64,000 nt of DNA, taken from contig NZ_CALYPR010000006.1 of the NCBI RefSeq assembly GCF_945277285.1, positions 16,809-80,808 on the forward strand, in the 5' to 3' direction. A program made the position numbers and the translations under genes. Of this stretch, positions 8,848 to 19,169 are shown piece after piece. A model generated the notes under the pieces. The model did not search any database. It saw only the letters and a list, made by a program, of their open reading frames with translations, and was not told where the DNA came from. Position 1 is the stretch's first letter; each line of letters begins with the position of its first letter. Source of the DNA: an uncultured Bartonella sp. Lineage in GTDB: Bacteria > Pseudomonadota > Alphaproteobacteria > Rhizobiales > Rhizobiaceae.

Positions 8848-9627
8848 ATGGCATTGCCAGATTTTACTATGCGCCAGCTTCTGGAAGCCGGTGTTCACTT
8901 TGGGCACCAGACACATCGCTGGAATCCGAAAATGGCTCCCTATATTTATGGGCAGCGCAATAACATTCATATTATTGATCTTGCACAGACTGTTCCACTT
9001 CTCCACAATGCCTTGAAAGTGGTGTCAGACACTGTCGCTCGTGGTGGTCGTGTACTTTTTGTTGGTACTAAACGTCAGGCCTCCGACATTATTGCTGAAG
9101 CGGCAAACCGTTCGGCACAATATTATGTCAATGCACGTTGGCTTGGTGGTATGTTGACCAATTGGAAAACAATTTCCAATTCGATCCAGCGGCTGCGCAA
9201 ACTTGATGGAATTCTTGAAAATGAAGCTCAGGGCTTCACCAAAAAGGAGCGCTTAAACCTCGAACACGACCGTGATAAACTCAATCGTGCACTCGGTGGT
9301 ATTAAAGATATGGGGTCTGTTCCTGATCTGTTGTTCATTATCGACACAAACAAGGAAAAAATCGCGATTGATGAGGCAAAGCGTCTCGGCATTCCCGTTG
9401 TTGCTGTTATCGACACCAATTGTGACCCTGATAATATCAACTATCCAATCCCGGGTAACGATGATGCTTCACGTGCTATTGCACTTTATTGCGATCTCGT
9501 TGCAAAAGCTGCACTGGATGGTATTGCCCGCCAACAAGGTGCAATGGGGGTTGATCTTGGTGCACAGGCTGAAGCACCTGCCGAACCTGCTTTGGAAAAT
9601 AAAGAGGCAGCTCCTGCTGCAGAATGA
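8848..9627 (+). CDS. rpsB: 30S ribosomal protein S2
   Basis: 259-residue S2 protein of the small ribosomal subunit. The start [19 protein letters not shown] and the internal [13 protein letters not shown] segment are signatures of the family. The C-terminus carries an Ala/Glu-rich tail beyond the conserved domain, as in other alphaproteobacteria. The start ATG has AAAGGA upstream. It is first in the rpsB-tsf run and preceded by a structured leader that may mediate S2 feedback. Confidence 0.98.
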   Translation: MALPDFTMRQLLEAGVHFGHQTHRWNPKMAPYIYGQRNNIHIIDLAQTVPLLHNALKVVSDTVARGGRVLFVGTKRQASDIIAEAANRSAQYYVNARWLGGMLTNWKTISNSIQRLRKLDGILENEAQGFTKKERLNLEHDRDKLNRALGGIKDMGSVPDLLFIIDTNKEKIAIDEAKRLGIPVVAVIDTNCDPDNINYPIPGNDDASRAIALYCDLVAKAALDGIARQQGAMGVDLGAQAEAPAEPALENKEAAPAAE

Positions 9628-9636
9628 TAAGTCAAA

Positions 9637-9700
9637 CGGGGCACGTGAAAATCAGTTGCCCCGAATTCCAAGATGCAAGGTTGTGGGCGTGTTGAGGAAT
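9637..9700 (+). promoter_or_regulatory. two hairpins in the rpsB-tsf gap
   Basis: CGGGGCA (9637-9643) pairs with TGCCCCG (9657-9663), and TGCAAGG (9674-9680) pairs with CCTTGCA (9694-9700). Neither is followed by a T-run, so these look like processing, pausing or transcript-stability elements rather than full terminators. Partial attenuation between rpsB and tsf is known in E. coli. Confidence 0.5.
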
Positions 9701-9743
9701 AATCCTTGCACGCTTTCGCCTTTATTAAGAATAAGAGGTAAAT

Positions 9744-10667
9744 ATGAGCATTACCGCAGCACAGGTGAAAGAACTTCGCGAATTGTCAGGCGCCGGAATG
9801 ATGGATTGTAAGGCTGCCTTGGCAGAAACAAATGGCGATATGGAAGCAGCTGTTGATTGGCTGCGCAAAAAGGGCATTGCCAAGGCTGATAAAAAAGCCG
9901 GACGCACTGCTGCCGAAGGTCTGGTTGGTGTTGCCTCCAACGGAAAAAAAGCAGTTCTCGTTGAAGTGAACTCGGAAACAGATTTTGTTGCCCGCAACGA
10001 TGCGTTTCAAAATATTGTTCGTAATGTTGCCAAGGCTGCATTGGATACCGATGGTACTTTAGAAAAAATTTCGGTTTCGATCTATCCGGGGTCAGACAAA
10101 ACGGTCGCCGAAACAATCAAGGACGCCATCGGCAAAATCGGCGAGAATATGACGTTCCGTCGTTCGGCAGAACTTTCTGTCGATAATGGTGTTGTTGCGA
10201 CTTATATTCATAATGGTACCGGCGATGGGTTGGGTAAAATCGGTGTTATCGTTGCTATTGAGACAAATGGCGATAAGAAGGCCGCTGAACATTTTGGTCG
10301 TCAAGTTGCTATGCATGTAGCAGCAACCAATCCATTGGCGTTGACGGCAGAAGAAGTCGATCCTGCAGCTGTCGCCCGTGAGAAAGCAATCTATTCCGAA
10401 CAGGCTAAACAATCCGGAAAACCTGCCAATATTGTTGAAAAAATGGTGGAAGGGCGTTTGCGCAAGTTTTATGAAGAGGTTGTATTGCTGTCTCAAGCTT
10501 TTGTTATCAACCCAGATCAGACAATTAGTCAGGCTTTGAAAGAAGCAGAAAAAGAGATCGGTGCACCGGCCAAGATTAAAGGTTTTGTCCGTTTTGCCTT
10601 AGGTGAAGGCATTGAAAAAGAAGAGAGTGACTTTGCTGCTGAAGTTGCAGCAGCGGTAAAAGGCTAA
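9744..10667 (+). CDS. tsf: translation elongation factor Ts
   Basis: Guanine nucleotide exchange factor for EF-Tu. The 307 residues start with [21 protein letters not shown], an N-terminal UBA-like domain, followed by the conserved TDFVARN motif that contacts EF-Tu. Length is normal for alphaproteobacteria. It lies 116 bp after rpsB with two hairpins between. A run of AAGAGG upstream gives a good ribosome binding site. Confidence 0.98.
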   Translation: MSITAAQVKELRELSGAGMMDCKAALAETNGDMEAAVDWLRKKGIAKADKKAGRTAAEGLVGVASNGKKAVLVEVNSETDFVARNDAFQNIVRNVAKAALDTDGTLEKISVSIYPGSDKTVAETIKDAIGKIGENMTFRRSAELSVDNGVVATYIHNGTGDGLGKIGVIVAIETNGDKKAAEHFGRQVAMHVAATNPLALTAEEVDPAAVAREKAIYSEQAKQSGKPANIVEKMVEGRLRKFYEEVVLLSQAFVINPDQTISQALKEAEKEIGAPAKIKGFVRFALGEGIEKEESDFAAEVAAAVKG

Positions 10668-10747
10668 AATTTTGGACAAAATTCGGTTTATTTGCTTAAA
10701 TTAAATGCTTTTGGCATTGTGAGGAGCAAAAAAAACGTTGTAGAGAG

Positions 10748-10774
10748 GGCATCGCGTGACAATGCGATGCCTTT
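10748..10774 (+). terminator. hairpin between tsf and pyrH, possible weak terminator
   Basis: GGCATCGC (10748-10755) pairs with GCGATGCC (10764-10771), an 8-bp perfect stem with an 8-nt loop, followed by only TTT. It may partly separate rpsB-tsf from pyrH-frr, although read-through is likely. Confidence 0.5.
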
Positions 10775-10819
10775 CGTATATCGAGAGGGCAAAATAAATT
10801 TTGCATTTGGAGACAACCG

Positions 10820-11539
10820 ATGACCAACACCCCGCTCTATAAACGAATTTTACTTAAGGCCTCTGGTGAGGCGCTCATGGGCGGACAAAGTTTTGGTATC
10901 GACGTTTCAGTTGTCGATCGTATCGCCAAGGATATTGCCGATGCCCATAAAATGGGTGTTGAAGTCGGGGTTGTGATCGGTGGCGGAAACATTTTTCGTG
11001 GCGTTGCAGTGGCTTCGAGAGGTGGCGACCGTGTTACCGGTGACCATATGGGAATGCTTGCAACGGCAATCAATTCTCTTGCATTACGCACATCGCTTAC
11101 AAAACTCGGTGTTGATGTGGTTGTGCTTTCAGCCATAGCAATGCCGCAAATATGTGAAAGCTTTTCACAAAGAAAGGCTGTTGGCTACATTGGTCAAGGC
11201 AAAGTAGTCATTTTTGCCGGTGGTACAGGAAATCCATTTTTCACTACTGATTCGGCCGCAGCCTTGAGAGCTGCCGAAATTGGTGCCGATGTTCTTCTTA
11301 AAGCAACTCAGGTTGATGGTATTTATTCGGCCGACCCGAAGAAAGATGCCAGTGCAACCCGTTATGATCGCTTGACGCATGATGAAGTGATCAGAAAAGG
11401 GCTTGCTGTGATGGATACAACAGCTATCACGCTTGCACGTGAAAACCATGTTCCCATTATTGTTTATTCCATCCATGAAAAAGGTGGATTGGCAAATGTG
11501 TTGAATGGCACCGGGCGGTACACAGTGGTATCTGAATAA
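10820..11539 (+). CDS. pyrH: uridylate kinase (UMP kinase)
   Basis: Phosphorylates UMP to UDP in pyrimidine synthesis. The 239 residues belong to the bacterial amino-acid kinase fold. The phosphate-binding KASGEALMGG start, the GGGNIFRG loop and the TDSAAALRAAEIGAD segment are characteristic. The enzyme is a hexamer normally regulated by GTP and UTP. It sits in the conserved rpsB-tsf-pyrH-frr order with GGAG before the ATG. Confidence 0.98.
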   Translation: MTNTPLYKRILLKASGEALMGGQSFGIDVSVVDRIAKDIADAHKMGVEVGVVIGGGNIFRGVAVASRGGDRVTGDHMGMLATAINSLALRTSLTKLGVDVVVLSAIAMPQICESFSQRKAVGYIGQGKVVIFAGGTGNPFFTTDSAAALRAAEIGADVLLKATQVDGIYSADPKKDASATRYDRLTHDEVIRKGLAVMDTTAITLARENHVPIIVYSIHEKGGLANVLNGTGRYTVVSE

Positions 11540-11571
11540 TATTAAGTAAAAAAACTTGAAGGAGAATTAGT

Positions 11572-12132
11572 ATGAGTGACGCTACAAATATCGACGACCT
11601 CAAGCGCCGTATGGATGGCGCCATTTCATCATTCAAACATGAATTGACAGGATTGCGCACTGGACGTGCCTCTGCAAGCTTGCTCGAGCCAATTACCGTT
11701 GAAGCTTACGGATCTTCTGTCCCGCTTAATCAGGTTGCCAATATTACAGTTCCGGAGCCACGCATGTTGTCCGTTTCAGTCTGGGATAAAACCATGGTGA
11801 GCTCGGTTGATAAAGCAATCAGAGAATCGTCGTTGGGGCTTAATCCTATTACAGACGGAACAACGTTGCGCATTCCGCTTCCCGAACTTAATGAAGAGCG
11901 CCGTAAAGAACTTGTCAAAATTGCCCACCAATATGCTGAACAGGCGCGCGTGGCGGTTCGTCACGTTCGTCGCGACGGAATGGAAAGCCTGAAAAAGGCT
12001 GAAAAAGACAGTGAAATCAGTCAGGATGAAAGCCGCATTGCTTCTGACAAAATCCAGAAATTGACAGACGGAACAATTGCCGAAGTTGATAAAATTCTTG
12101 CCGCTAAACAAGCGGAAATAATGCAAGTCTAG
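11572..12132 (+). CDS. frr: ribosome recycling factor
   Basis: 186-residue factor that with EF-G splits post-termination ribosomes. The long three-helix bundle and hinge are recognisable from [22 protein letters not shown] near the start and from [27 protein letters not shown]. It follows pyrH by 32 bp with a strong AAGGAG site 8 bp before the ATG. Confidence 0.98.
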   Translation: MSDATNIDDLKRRMDGAISSFKHELTGLRTGRASASLLEPITVEAYGSSVPLNQVANITVPEPRMLSVSVWDKTMVSSVDKAIRESSLGLNPITDGTTLRIPLPELNEERRKELVKIAHQYAEQARVAVRHVRRDGMESLKKAEKDSEISQDESRIASDKIQKLTDGTIAEVDKILAAKQAEIMQV

Positions 12133-12161
12133 AAGATGTTAACGGTGAGCAGGTTCAAGTT

Positions 12162-12887
12162 ATGTTATATCCGCGTCACATTGCCATCATAATGGATGGA
12201 AACGGCCGTTGGGCCCGTGCGCGTGGATTACCTCGCCTTGCCGGTCATAAGGTTGGTATGGACGCACTCCATCGCATTGTGCATCACGCCAGTCATAAAG
12301 GTCTTCAGTGGTTGACTGTTTTTGCTTTTTCGTCGGAAAACTGGTCACGGCCGGAAGAGGAAGTCAGCCATTTGATGGCGTTGTTGAAACTGTTTATTAA
12401 TCGTGATCTTGCTGATCTTCGTGATAATAATGTCCGTATTCGGGTGATAGGTGACCGTGAAAACATACCTGTTGAAATAAAAAAACTGCTTGATAAAGCC
12501 GAGACAACGACACAAGGAAATGATGGCCTTAATCTTGTTGTTGCTTTTAATTATGGCGGGCGCGCAGAAATTGTACGGGCTTTGAAAAAAATTGCCGGCA
12601 TCATGAGTAAAGGCGATATTCAATTTGACGAGATTGACGAGAATGTTTTTGCAAATTGCCTTGACACAAACGGGATTCCAGATCCTGATCTGATAATTCG
12701 CACAAGTGGCGAACAACGTTTGTCTAATTTTCTGCTTTGGCAATCGGCATATAGTGAACTCTATTTTTCTTCCTGCTACTGGCCGGATTTCGACGAAGAA
12801 CAACTTGATCTCGCTGTTGCGGATTATTGGCTGCGTGAGCGGCGCTTTGGGCGTGTTTGTGAACATGAAAAAGGCAATGCGTCATGA
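12162..12887 (+). CDS. uppS: isoprenyl transferase (undecaprenyl diphosphate synthase)
   Basis: Adds isoprene units in cis to farnesyl diphosphate to make the C55 lipid carrier for peptidoglycan and O-antigen synthesis. The 241 residues carry the catalytic D12 within MDGNGRWA and the C-terminal RTSGEQRLSNFLLWQ and YSELYF segments that bind diphosphate. It lies between frr and cdsA, the usual position in alphaproteobacteria. Confidence 0.97.
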   Translation: MLYPRHIAIIMDGNGRWARARGLPRLAGHKVGMDALHRIVHHASHKGLQWLTVFAFSSENWSRPEEEVSHLMALLKLFINRDLADLRDNNVRIRVIGDRENIPVEIKKLLDKAETTTQGNDGLNLVVAFNYGGRAEIVRALKKIAGIMSKGDIQFDEIDENVFANCLDTNGIPDPDLIIRTSGEQRLSNFLLWQSAYSELYFSSCYWPDFDEEQLDLAVADYWLRERRFGRVCEHEKGNAS

Positions 12888-12963
12888 CGGCGCTTGTAAT
12901 CGGGAAAAGCAAAAAGGCAGGTTTTTGTTTATCTGAGCGAGCAATTTTTAGATCGGAGAGCCA

Positions 12964-13779
12964 ATGTCCAATCTTCTTATGAGAATTTTGACAGCTGTTG
13001 TTTTTGCTGCAATAGCGCTTTGGCTAACATGGCAGGGAGGCATTGCCTTCGCACTCTTTTCGTGGTGCGTTGGTGGCTTTGTGCTGTTTGAATGGTCAGA
13101 TATTACAAAAAGTTGCTGGAGCAAAGTTGGCAAGATTGTCGCAGCTCTTGCCTATATTGTTTTTGGAATTCTACTTATTTGTGATTTTCCGGCTTTCCTT
13201 GTCTTTGGCGTAGCATTTTTATGTGCGATTGTGCTTGCGTTTATATCATGGCGAAAGGCTGGATGGGTTGCCGGAGGTTATCTCTATGCAGTGTTGCCCG
13301 TTGCTTCGTTGACTTATATACGAGGTGAAGAACCTTTTGGATTTGGAGCGGTTATTTTTCTGTTTGCAATCGTCTGGGGAACAGATATTGCCGCTTATTT
13401 CAATGGCCGCTCGCTCGGCGGGCCTAAACTTGCACCAAAATTTTCGCCGCATAAAACGTGGAGTGGAGCAATTGGTGGGGCTTTGGCCGGTACCGCCGGA
13501 GGATGTCTGGTGGCGTTCGTCGCACTTAACACAACACCAGCCAATTTATTTATTCCTCTTCTTGCTTTTTTCCTTTCAGTCATTTCTCAAATAGGGGATA
13601 TTTCTGAATCATGGGTCAAACGTAAATTCGGCGTCAAAGATTCAGGGCGGTTTTTACCCGGTCACGGCGGTTTTATGGATCGCGTCGACGGTCTGGTTTT
13701 TGCGGCGATCCTGCTCTATGTGGTCGGAGCAATTGTCGCGGATATATCAGTGCCTTCCAATTTATTTAATCTGATCTGA
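12964..13779 (+). CDS. cdsA: phosphatidate cytidylyltransferase (CDP-diglyceride synthase)
   Basis: Inner-membrane enzyme that makes CDP-diacylglycerol from phosphatidate and CTP, the branch point for all phospholipids, including the phosphatidylcholine synthase encoded at 45 kb. It has 271 residues with several hydrophobic segments. The family signature is at the C-terminal side: SWVKRKFGVKDSG, then LPGHGGFMDRVD with the metal-binding Asp. GGAGA precedes the ATG. It abuts rseP. Confidence 0.96.
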   Translation: MSNLLMRILTAVVFAAIALWLTWQGGIAFALFSWCVGGFVLFEWSDITKSCWSKVGKIVAALAYIVFGILLICDFPAFLVFGVAFLCAIVLAFISWRKAGWVAGGYLYAVLPVASLTYIRGEEPFGFGAVIFLFAIVWGTDIAAYFNGRSLGGPKLAPKFSPHKTWSGAIGGALAGTAGGCLVAFVALNTTPANLFIPLLAFFLSVISQIGDISESWVKRKFGVKDSGRFLPGHGGFMDRVDGLVFAAILLYVVGAIVADISVPSNLFNLI

Positions 13780-13782
13780 GTG

Positions 13783-14943
13783 ATGGAGCCTCTTGTGGAA
13801 ACAGCAAGTTTTATTGCCGGAATTGGTACACCGCTTTTGCGCGTTTTTAGTGTGATATGCGTCATTATGGTGATCATTTTCGTTCATGAGATGGGGCACT
13901 ATCTTGTCGGTCGCTGGTGCGGTATTGGAGCAAGCGCTTTTTCGTTAGGTTTTGGGCCGGAACTTTGTGCGATCACTGATAAACGCGGCACACGTTGGCG
14001 CATCGCGCTTATTCCGCTCGGTGGCTATGTCAAATTTATTGGCGATGAGGATGCTGCCGGAATGACGTCCCAAACAAATGCGACCGCATTGCCCGGTTCG
14101 TTTGCTTCGGCGGGACCATGGGCACGGGCAGCAACTGTCTTTGCCGGTCCCTTTACAAATGCGGTTTTTACTGTGGTTGTCCTGTCTTTTTTCTTCTTTA
14201 CATATGGGAGAATGACAATAGAACCGGTTGTCGGATCATTGGTTGACGGCGCTCCTGCCATGGAGGCAGGATTAAAGCCGGGCGACCGTTTCCTTGAAAT
14301 GGACGGGAAAAAAGTTGAAAGTTTCGATGATCTTATCGGTTATGTATCTCTTCATGGCGATGACCCGATTAATTTTACAATGGAAAGGGAAGGACAGTCT
14401 TTCAATGTTGTAGTGACACCAAAACCGACAGAACGAGATGACGGTTTCGGCAATAAAGTGAGGGTTGGAATGATTGGTGCTGGGGCGCCTGTCGATCCAA
14501 ATAATCCCGCGCGCCTTGATGCTTCATATGAAAAACACATTAGCTATGGCTTTTTTTCAGCTATCGGTGAGGCAACAGACAAATCGGCTTTTATTGTTGT
14601 CCAGACTGTCCGATTCATCGGAAGGCTAATTGAAGGTCGTGAAGACCGCTGCCAATTGAGCGGGCCATCAAAAACGGCGACAATTGCCTGGCAAGTGAGT
14701 GAAACCGGCTTTATGTCGCTTTTAAACTTTACCGCATTTCTTTCTATCGGAATAGGTTTGATCAACCTTTTTCCTTTGCCGCCACTCGATGGAGGGCATC
14801 TGGTTTTTTATGTTATTGAGGGAATAATCGGGCGGCCGGTGCCAAAAGCTGTACAGGAAACAATTTTCGCAATTGGGTTAGTTATTGTTGTGGCTTTTAT
14901 GCTGTTTGCTATATCCAATGATTATTTATGCTGGTTCGGTTGA
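13783..14943 (+). CDS. rseP: RIP metalloprotease RseP (site-2 protease family)
   Basis: Inner-membrane zinc protease that cuts transmembrane anti-sigma factors and leftover signal peptides. Zinc ligands are in H35-E-M-G-H39. The third ligand region is NLFPLPPLDGGHL near the C-terminus. One PDZ domain (about 125-200) is visible; E. coli RseP has two, while shorter alphaproteobacterial forms have one. A GTG at 13780 directly precedes the ATG at 13783 and either could be used. The start is 3 bp after the cdsA stop, so coupling is likely. Confidence 0.95.
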   Translation: MEPLVETASFIAGIGTPLLRVFSVICVIMVIIFVHEMGHYLVGRWCGIGASAFSLGFGPELCAITDKRGTRWRIALIPLGGYVKFIGDEDAAGMTSQTNATALPGSFASAGPWARAATVFAGPFTNAVFTVVVLSFFFFTYGRMTIEPVVGSLVDGAPAMEAGLKPGDRFLEMDGKKVESFDDLIGYVSLHGDDPINFTMEREGQSFNVVVTPKPTERDDGFGNKVRVGMIGAGAPVDPNNPARLDASYEKHISYGFFSAIGEATDKSAFIVVQTVRFIGRLIEGREDRCQLSGPSKTATIAWQVSETGFMSLLNFTAFLSIGIGLINLFPLPPLDGGHLVFYVIEGIIGRPVPKAVQETIFAIGLVIVVAFMLFAISNDYLCWFG

Positions 14944-15029
14944 TTAAGCTGTGTTAACGGTTTAATACGCTGGATGATATTTGTGATTTAAAAAGATGTG
15001 TAAACTGTTTACCATATTTATGAAATGGC

Positions 15030-15045
15030 GTGGCATACATGCCAC
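15030..15045. promoter_or_regulatory. 16-bp palindrome upstream of bamA
   Basis: GTGGCAT-AC-ATGCCAC is a perfect inverted repeat with a 2-bp centre in the 230-bp gap between rseP and bamA, 129 bp before the bamA ATG. It could be an operator for a dimeric regulator. No known regulator is recognised. Confidence 0.35.
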
Positions 15046-15173
15046 TGTTGATAAAGAAGTAAGCAGAATTTAATGGAAGGCCTTGCTTGTATAAAAAAAC
15101 CCGCTATTAGAGGTGTATAAGCATTTTTGGGCATAACGTGTCCGGAAACAAATAAACAAGGGTAAAGAAGCCA

Positions 15174-17588
15174 ATGACGGCGAATTCGAAATTTCTTAGC
15201 GCAGCATCAGCACTGGCACTTACAGTAGCAATGGCGGTTCCGGCAGCTGTAACAGTCTCGGTATTGGGGATGGGGGTTGCTCAGGCGGCTGTCGTCCACT
15301 CTATCGAGGTTCGTGGCAACGAGCGTGTTGACGCACAGACGATTCGTGACAACACGGGTATCAAAGTTGGGAAAAACTTTTCCAACAATGATATTGATGA
15401 AGGTTTGAAGCGGCTTTTTGCAATGGGGCTGTTTTCAGATGTCAAGATGAAACAGGTTGGAAGTACCCTCGTTGTTTCTGTCAAAGAATACGAAATCGTC
15501 AATCAGGTGCTTTTCCAAGGCAATAAAAAAGTCAAGGATCCGGATTTGCAGCGTGTTATCTCGCTGAAACCGCGTGAGGCTTTTGATCCTGCAAAACTCG
15601 CTTCCGATGAGCAGGCTATTCGCGATGCCTATCGTTATGTCGGACGCAATGATGCCGCTGTTTCGGCCCAGACTGTGGATCTAGGACAGGGGCGTGTTAA
15701 TGTTGTCTTCAAAATTACTGAAGGCAAGAAAACAAAGATTGATGACATCACCTTTGAAGGTAATAAAGCTTTCGGTGACCGCCGTTTGCGTGACGTTATT
15801 GCAACCAAACGTTCGAATTTCCTTTCATGGTTGACCCGTGGCGATGTTTATAGTGACGACCGTTTGCAAGCCGATCAGGAAGCATTGCGTCGTTTCTACT
15901 TTAACCATGGTTATGCCGATTTCCAGATTGTTTCGGCTGATGCTACATTTGATGAAGCCAGCAATTCCTATAAAATCAAATTCGTCGTTGACGAAGGTGC
16001 CCGTTATAAAATAGGCGATGTTCAGGTTGATAGCACGATTGAGGGTGTGGATACCCAGTCAATGCAAAAAGTGCTAAAAACCCATGAGGGTGATGTCTAT
16101 TCGGCAAAGCGCATTGAAGATTCAGTATTGGCGATCAATGATAAGGTTGCTGATTCCGGTTATGCTTTTGCAAAAGTTGAGCCGCGTGGTGATCGTGATT
16201 TCAATAACCACACAATGTCGATAGTCTATAATATTGACCAAGGGCCAAGAGCTTATGTCGAGCGTATTGAAATCCGTGGTAACGATAAAACGCGCGATTA
16301 TGTTATCCGTCGTGAGCTCGATTTGAATGAAGGCGACGCCTATAACCAGACAATGGTTCAGCGTGCCAAGCGCCGTCTAGAGGGGCTCGGGTTCTTCCAG
16401 ACAGTTAATGTGTCGACTGCTCCGGGGTCGGAGCCTGATCAGGTGATTCTGGTTGTCGATGTGACCGAGAAATCGACGGGTGAGTTTTCAATCGGTGGTG
16501 GTTATACAACAGGCGGCGATTCGCCGGGTGCTTCGGTTGAAGCTTCAATTACCGAACGTAACTTCCTTGGACGTGGCCAGTATGTACGTATTGGTGCCGG
16601 TGCCGGTGAAGATGATGCCCGTAACTATAATTTGTCGTTTACCGAGCCTTATTTTCTAGGTTATCGTTTATCGGCAGGTTTTGATATCTTCCGTCGTACC
16701 TATCGCATGAATGACGATTATGATGTCAAACAAACCGGCGGTACAGTTAGGTTTGGCGTGCCAATTACCGAGCAGTTAACAGGCAGCATTGCTTACAACT
16801 ATGTTCAGGAAGAATATGATCTTGATCATAGCAACCGTTATGAGGATCGTGCACGAGAAAACGGTACATCTAAAGAATATGAGGAGATGAAGGATTATTC
16901 AGGAGCTATTGTTCAGGCTTCTAAAAATAGTCCATGGATCAGGTCATCCGTCAGCTATGGTTTGACATATAATACCATTGACGACATGAAGAATCCGCAT
17001 GATGGTCTCTTTGCTCGCGGTATTCAGGAATATGCAGGCGTTGGTGGTGATGCGAACTTCTTGAAGACCACAGGCAAGGCCATGATGTATAAGACGATCT
17101 CCGAGACCTATGACCTCGTTGGTTTGTTGTCTGTTGGTGGTGGTTATATACACGAGATAGGTGATGATGGTGTCCGCATCTTTGATATGTTCAAGAGTAA
17201 TTCGGACATAATCCGTGGTTTCAAGTATAACGGTATCGGTCCACGTCAAAGATCTAGAGATGGAGATAAGTATTTCCTCGGTGGCACGACGTATATGAAC
17301 GCAACGGCTGAAATCCAGTTCCCAATGCCGGTTGTGCCGGATAGCTTGGGAATGCGTGGTGCATTCTTTGCCGATACTGCGACCTTATATGGTAACAAAT
17401 ACGACCCCGTCTATGATTTTGAAAATGAAGTTACCGGCGACAATAGTGCATGGCGCGCGTCTGCAGGTGTTAGCTTGATGTGGGCATCACCATTCGGTCC
17501 GTTGCGTTTTGACTATGCTTGGCCGGTTGCAAAAGAAAGTGGTGATCGGACACAGAACTTCAACTTTGGTGTCTCAACCAAGTTCTAA
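15174..17588 (+). CDS. bamA: outer membrane protein assembly factor BamA
   Basis: Core of the beta-barrel assembly machine in the outer membrane. The 804 residues begin with a long signal peptide cleaved near residue 38 (VAQA). Five POTRA repeats follow to about residue 430, the first starting VHSIEVRGNERVD. A 16-stranded barrel then runs to the end. Barrel hallmarks include GGGYTTGGDSPG, the NFLGRGQYVRIG strand and a terminal phenylalanine (VSTKF). A BamE homologue is encoded at 58.5 kb. No skp gene lies between bamA and lpxD. Confidence 0.97.
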   Translation: MTANSKFLSAASALALTVAMAVPAAVTVSVLGMGVAQAAVVHSIEVRGNERVDAQTIRDNTGIKVGKNFSNNDIDEGLKRLFAMGLFSDVKMKQVGSTLVVSVKEYEIVNQVLFQGNKKVKDPDLQRVISLKPREAFDPAKLASDEQAIRDAYRYVGRNDAAVSAQTVDLGQGRVNVVFKITEGKKTKIDDITFEGNKAFGDRRLRDVIATKRSNFLSWLTRGDVYSDDRLQADQEALRRFYFNHGYADFQIVSADATFDEASNSYKIKFVVDEGARYKIGDVQVDSTIEGVDTQSMQKVLKTHEGDVYSAKRIEDSVLAINDKVADSGYAFAKVEPRGDRDFNNHTMSIVYNIDQGPRAYVERIEIRGNDKTRDYVIRRELDLNEGDAYNQTMVQRAKRRLEGLGFFQTVNVSTAPGSEPDQVILVVDVTEKSTGEFSIGGGYTTGGDSPGASVEASITERNFLGRGQYVRIGAGAGEDDARNYNLSFTEPYFLGYRLSAGFDIFRRTYRMNDDYDVKQTGGTVRFGVPITEQLTGSIAYNYVQEEYDLDHSNRYEDRARENGTSKEYEEMKDYSGAIVQASKNSPWIRSSVSYGLTYNTIDDMKNPHDGLFARGIQEYAGVGGDANFLKTTGKAMMYKTISETYDLVGLLSVGGGYIHEIGDDGVRIFDMFKSNSDIIRGFKYNGIGPRQRSRDGDKYFLGGTTYMNATAEIQFPMPVVPDSLGMRGAFFADTATLYGNKYDPVYDFENEVTGDNSAWRASAGVSLMWASPFGPLRFDYAWPVAKESGDRTQNFNFGVSTKF

Positions 17589-17634
17589 TTTCTCCTTTCT
17601 CCCGATCGGATAGATCGGGAGAGAAAGTGTTCTG

Positions 17635-18678
17635 ATGGCGGATTCATTATTTTTTACGCCGTCCCGACAGTTAACTGTTGGTGAGGCGGCAGCTTTGACA
17701 GGTGCCGCTTTACGTAATCCTGAGTTAAGTGGCTCGATTATTGAGCATCTTTCGTCGCTTGATAATGCCGAACCAGGGTCTTTGGTCTTTGTCGAAAATA
17801 GAAAGTTTGCCAAAGCCTTGCGGGATAGTCGTGCGCTCGCGGTTTTGTGTTCAGAAGATGTCGCTTCAAAAGTTCCCGATAATATAGCAACTCTGGTCAC
17901 GCAATCTCCTCATCGGGATTTTGCGATGATTGGCCGTATATTATTTCCGACGGCTGCCAATCCGTCCCCGTGGTTTGGTGAATTTGGCGTGTCACCACAA
18001 GCATTTATCCATCCGGAAGCCAAACTTGAAGACGGAGTTACCGTTGAGGCAGGTGCTGTGGTCGGTCGTGGCGCCGAGATAGGCCGCGGCACGCTCGTCT
18101 CATCGACAGCCGTTATTGGTGAAAACTGCCGCGTCGGTCGCGAGTGCTATATAGCACCGGCAGTTTCCATTCAGTATAGTTTCATTGGTAACCGTGTTCA
18201 TCTTTATCCGGGGGTCAGAATTGGACAAGATGGATTTGGTTATGTCGGAGGCCCTAGTGGAGTTGAGAAAATTCCGCAACTTGGTCGAGTGATTATTCAG
18301 GATGATGTCGAGATTGGAGCTAATACGACTGTCGATCGGGGGGCACTGAAAGATACCGTTATTGGCGAAGGGACAAAAATCGATAATTTGGTTCAAATTG
18401 CCCATAATGTGCAAATTGGTCGTTATTGCTTGATTGCTGCACACTGTGGCATTGCAGGCAGTTCAACAATTGGCGATATGACTCAATTGGGCGGAAGTGT
18501 CGGACTGGCTGATCATATTAAAGTAGGCTCCCACGTCCAGATTGCTGCTGCCAGTGGCGTTATGAACGATATTCCCGATGGCGAAAAGTGGGGCGGTAGT
18601 CCAGCACGTCCGATCAAACAATGGTTCCGTGAAGTCGCGGCTCTTAGAAACATGTCAAAATTCAATAAGGAGAAATGA
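17635..18678 (+). CDS. lpxD: UDP-3-O-(3-hydroxymyristoyl)glucosamine N-acyltransferase
   Basis: Third acyl-transfer step of lipid A synthesis, using acyl-ACP in the cytoplasm. The 347 residues have an N-terminal uridine-binding domain (1-110) followed by a left-handed beta helix of hexapeptide repeats. H257 in the NLVQIAHN segment corresponds to the catalytic histidine, and H270 lies in [10 protein letters not shown]. It is in the conserved bamA-lpxD-fabZ-lpxA order, 46 bp after bamA. Confidence 0.97.
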   Translation: MADSLFFTPSRQLTVGEAAALTGAALRNPELSGSIIEHLSSLDNAEPGSLVFVENRKFAKALRDSRALAVLCSEDVASKVPDNIATLVTQSPHRDFAMIGRILFPTAANPSPWFGEFGVSPQAFIHPEAKLEDGVTVEAGAVVGRGAEIGRGTLVSSTAVIGENCRVGRECYIAPAVSIQYSFIGNRVHLYPGVRIGQDGFGYVGGPSGVEKIPQLGRVIIQDDVEIGANTTVDRGALKDTVIGEGTKIDNLVQIAHNVQIGRYCLIAAHCGIAGSSTIGDMTQLGGSVGLADHIKVGSHVQIAAASGVMNDIPDGEKWGGSPARPIKQWFREVAALRNMSKFNKEK

Positions 18679-18682
18679 CAAA

Positions 18683-19156
18683 ATGAACGCTGCAGTTGAA
18701 AAAAACAGTCTGGAAGCTGTTGATATATGCAAGCTGCTGTCAATTCTGCCTCACCGTTACCCTTTTCTCCTGATTGATCGAATTATCGATATTGATGAAG
18801 ATAAATCGGCAATTGGCATCAAAAATGTTACGGTTAATGAGCCGCACTTTACTGGGCACTTTCCTGAAAATCCAATTATGCCGGGTGTGCTTATTATAGA
18901 AGCTATGGCACAAACGGCCGGTGCTATTTCACTTCTCGTTCAGGGTGATGAAAAGCCCGGCGTCGTTTATCTTATGACTGTTGATAAGGCGAAATTTCGC
19001 AAGCCCGTTGTTCCCGGTGATCAATTAAAGCTTCATGTAAAAAAACTAAAGCAACATGGCGGAATAAGAAGATTTTCTTGCCTTGCCGAAGTTGACGGTA
19101 ATCGTGTGGCAGAAGCTGAAGTTGCTGCGATGATCGCTGTTTCTGATGATAAATAA
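18683..19156 (+). CDS. fabZ: 3-hydroxyacyl-[acyl-carrier-protein] dehydratase
   Basis: Dehydrates 3-hydroxyacyl-ACP in fatty-acid elongation, competing with LpxA and LpxD for the same substrate. An open frame extends upstream to 18578, but it overlaps lpxD. The ATG at 18683 follows AAGGAG and gives 157 residues. The catalytic pair is H59 in [11 protein letters not shown] and E73 in IIEAMAQ. It is 4 bp from lpxD. Confidence 0.97.
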   Translation: MNAAVEKNSLEAVDICKLLSILPHRYPFLLIDRIIDIDEDKSAIGIKNVTVNEPHFTGHFPENPIMPGVLIIEAMAQTAGAISLLVQGDEKPGVVYLMTVDKAKFRKPVVPGDQLKLHVKKLKQHGGIRRFSCLAEVDGNRVAEAEVAAMIAVSDDK

Positions 19157-19169
19157 GTAAGGTATCAAA

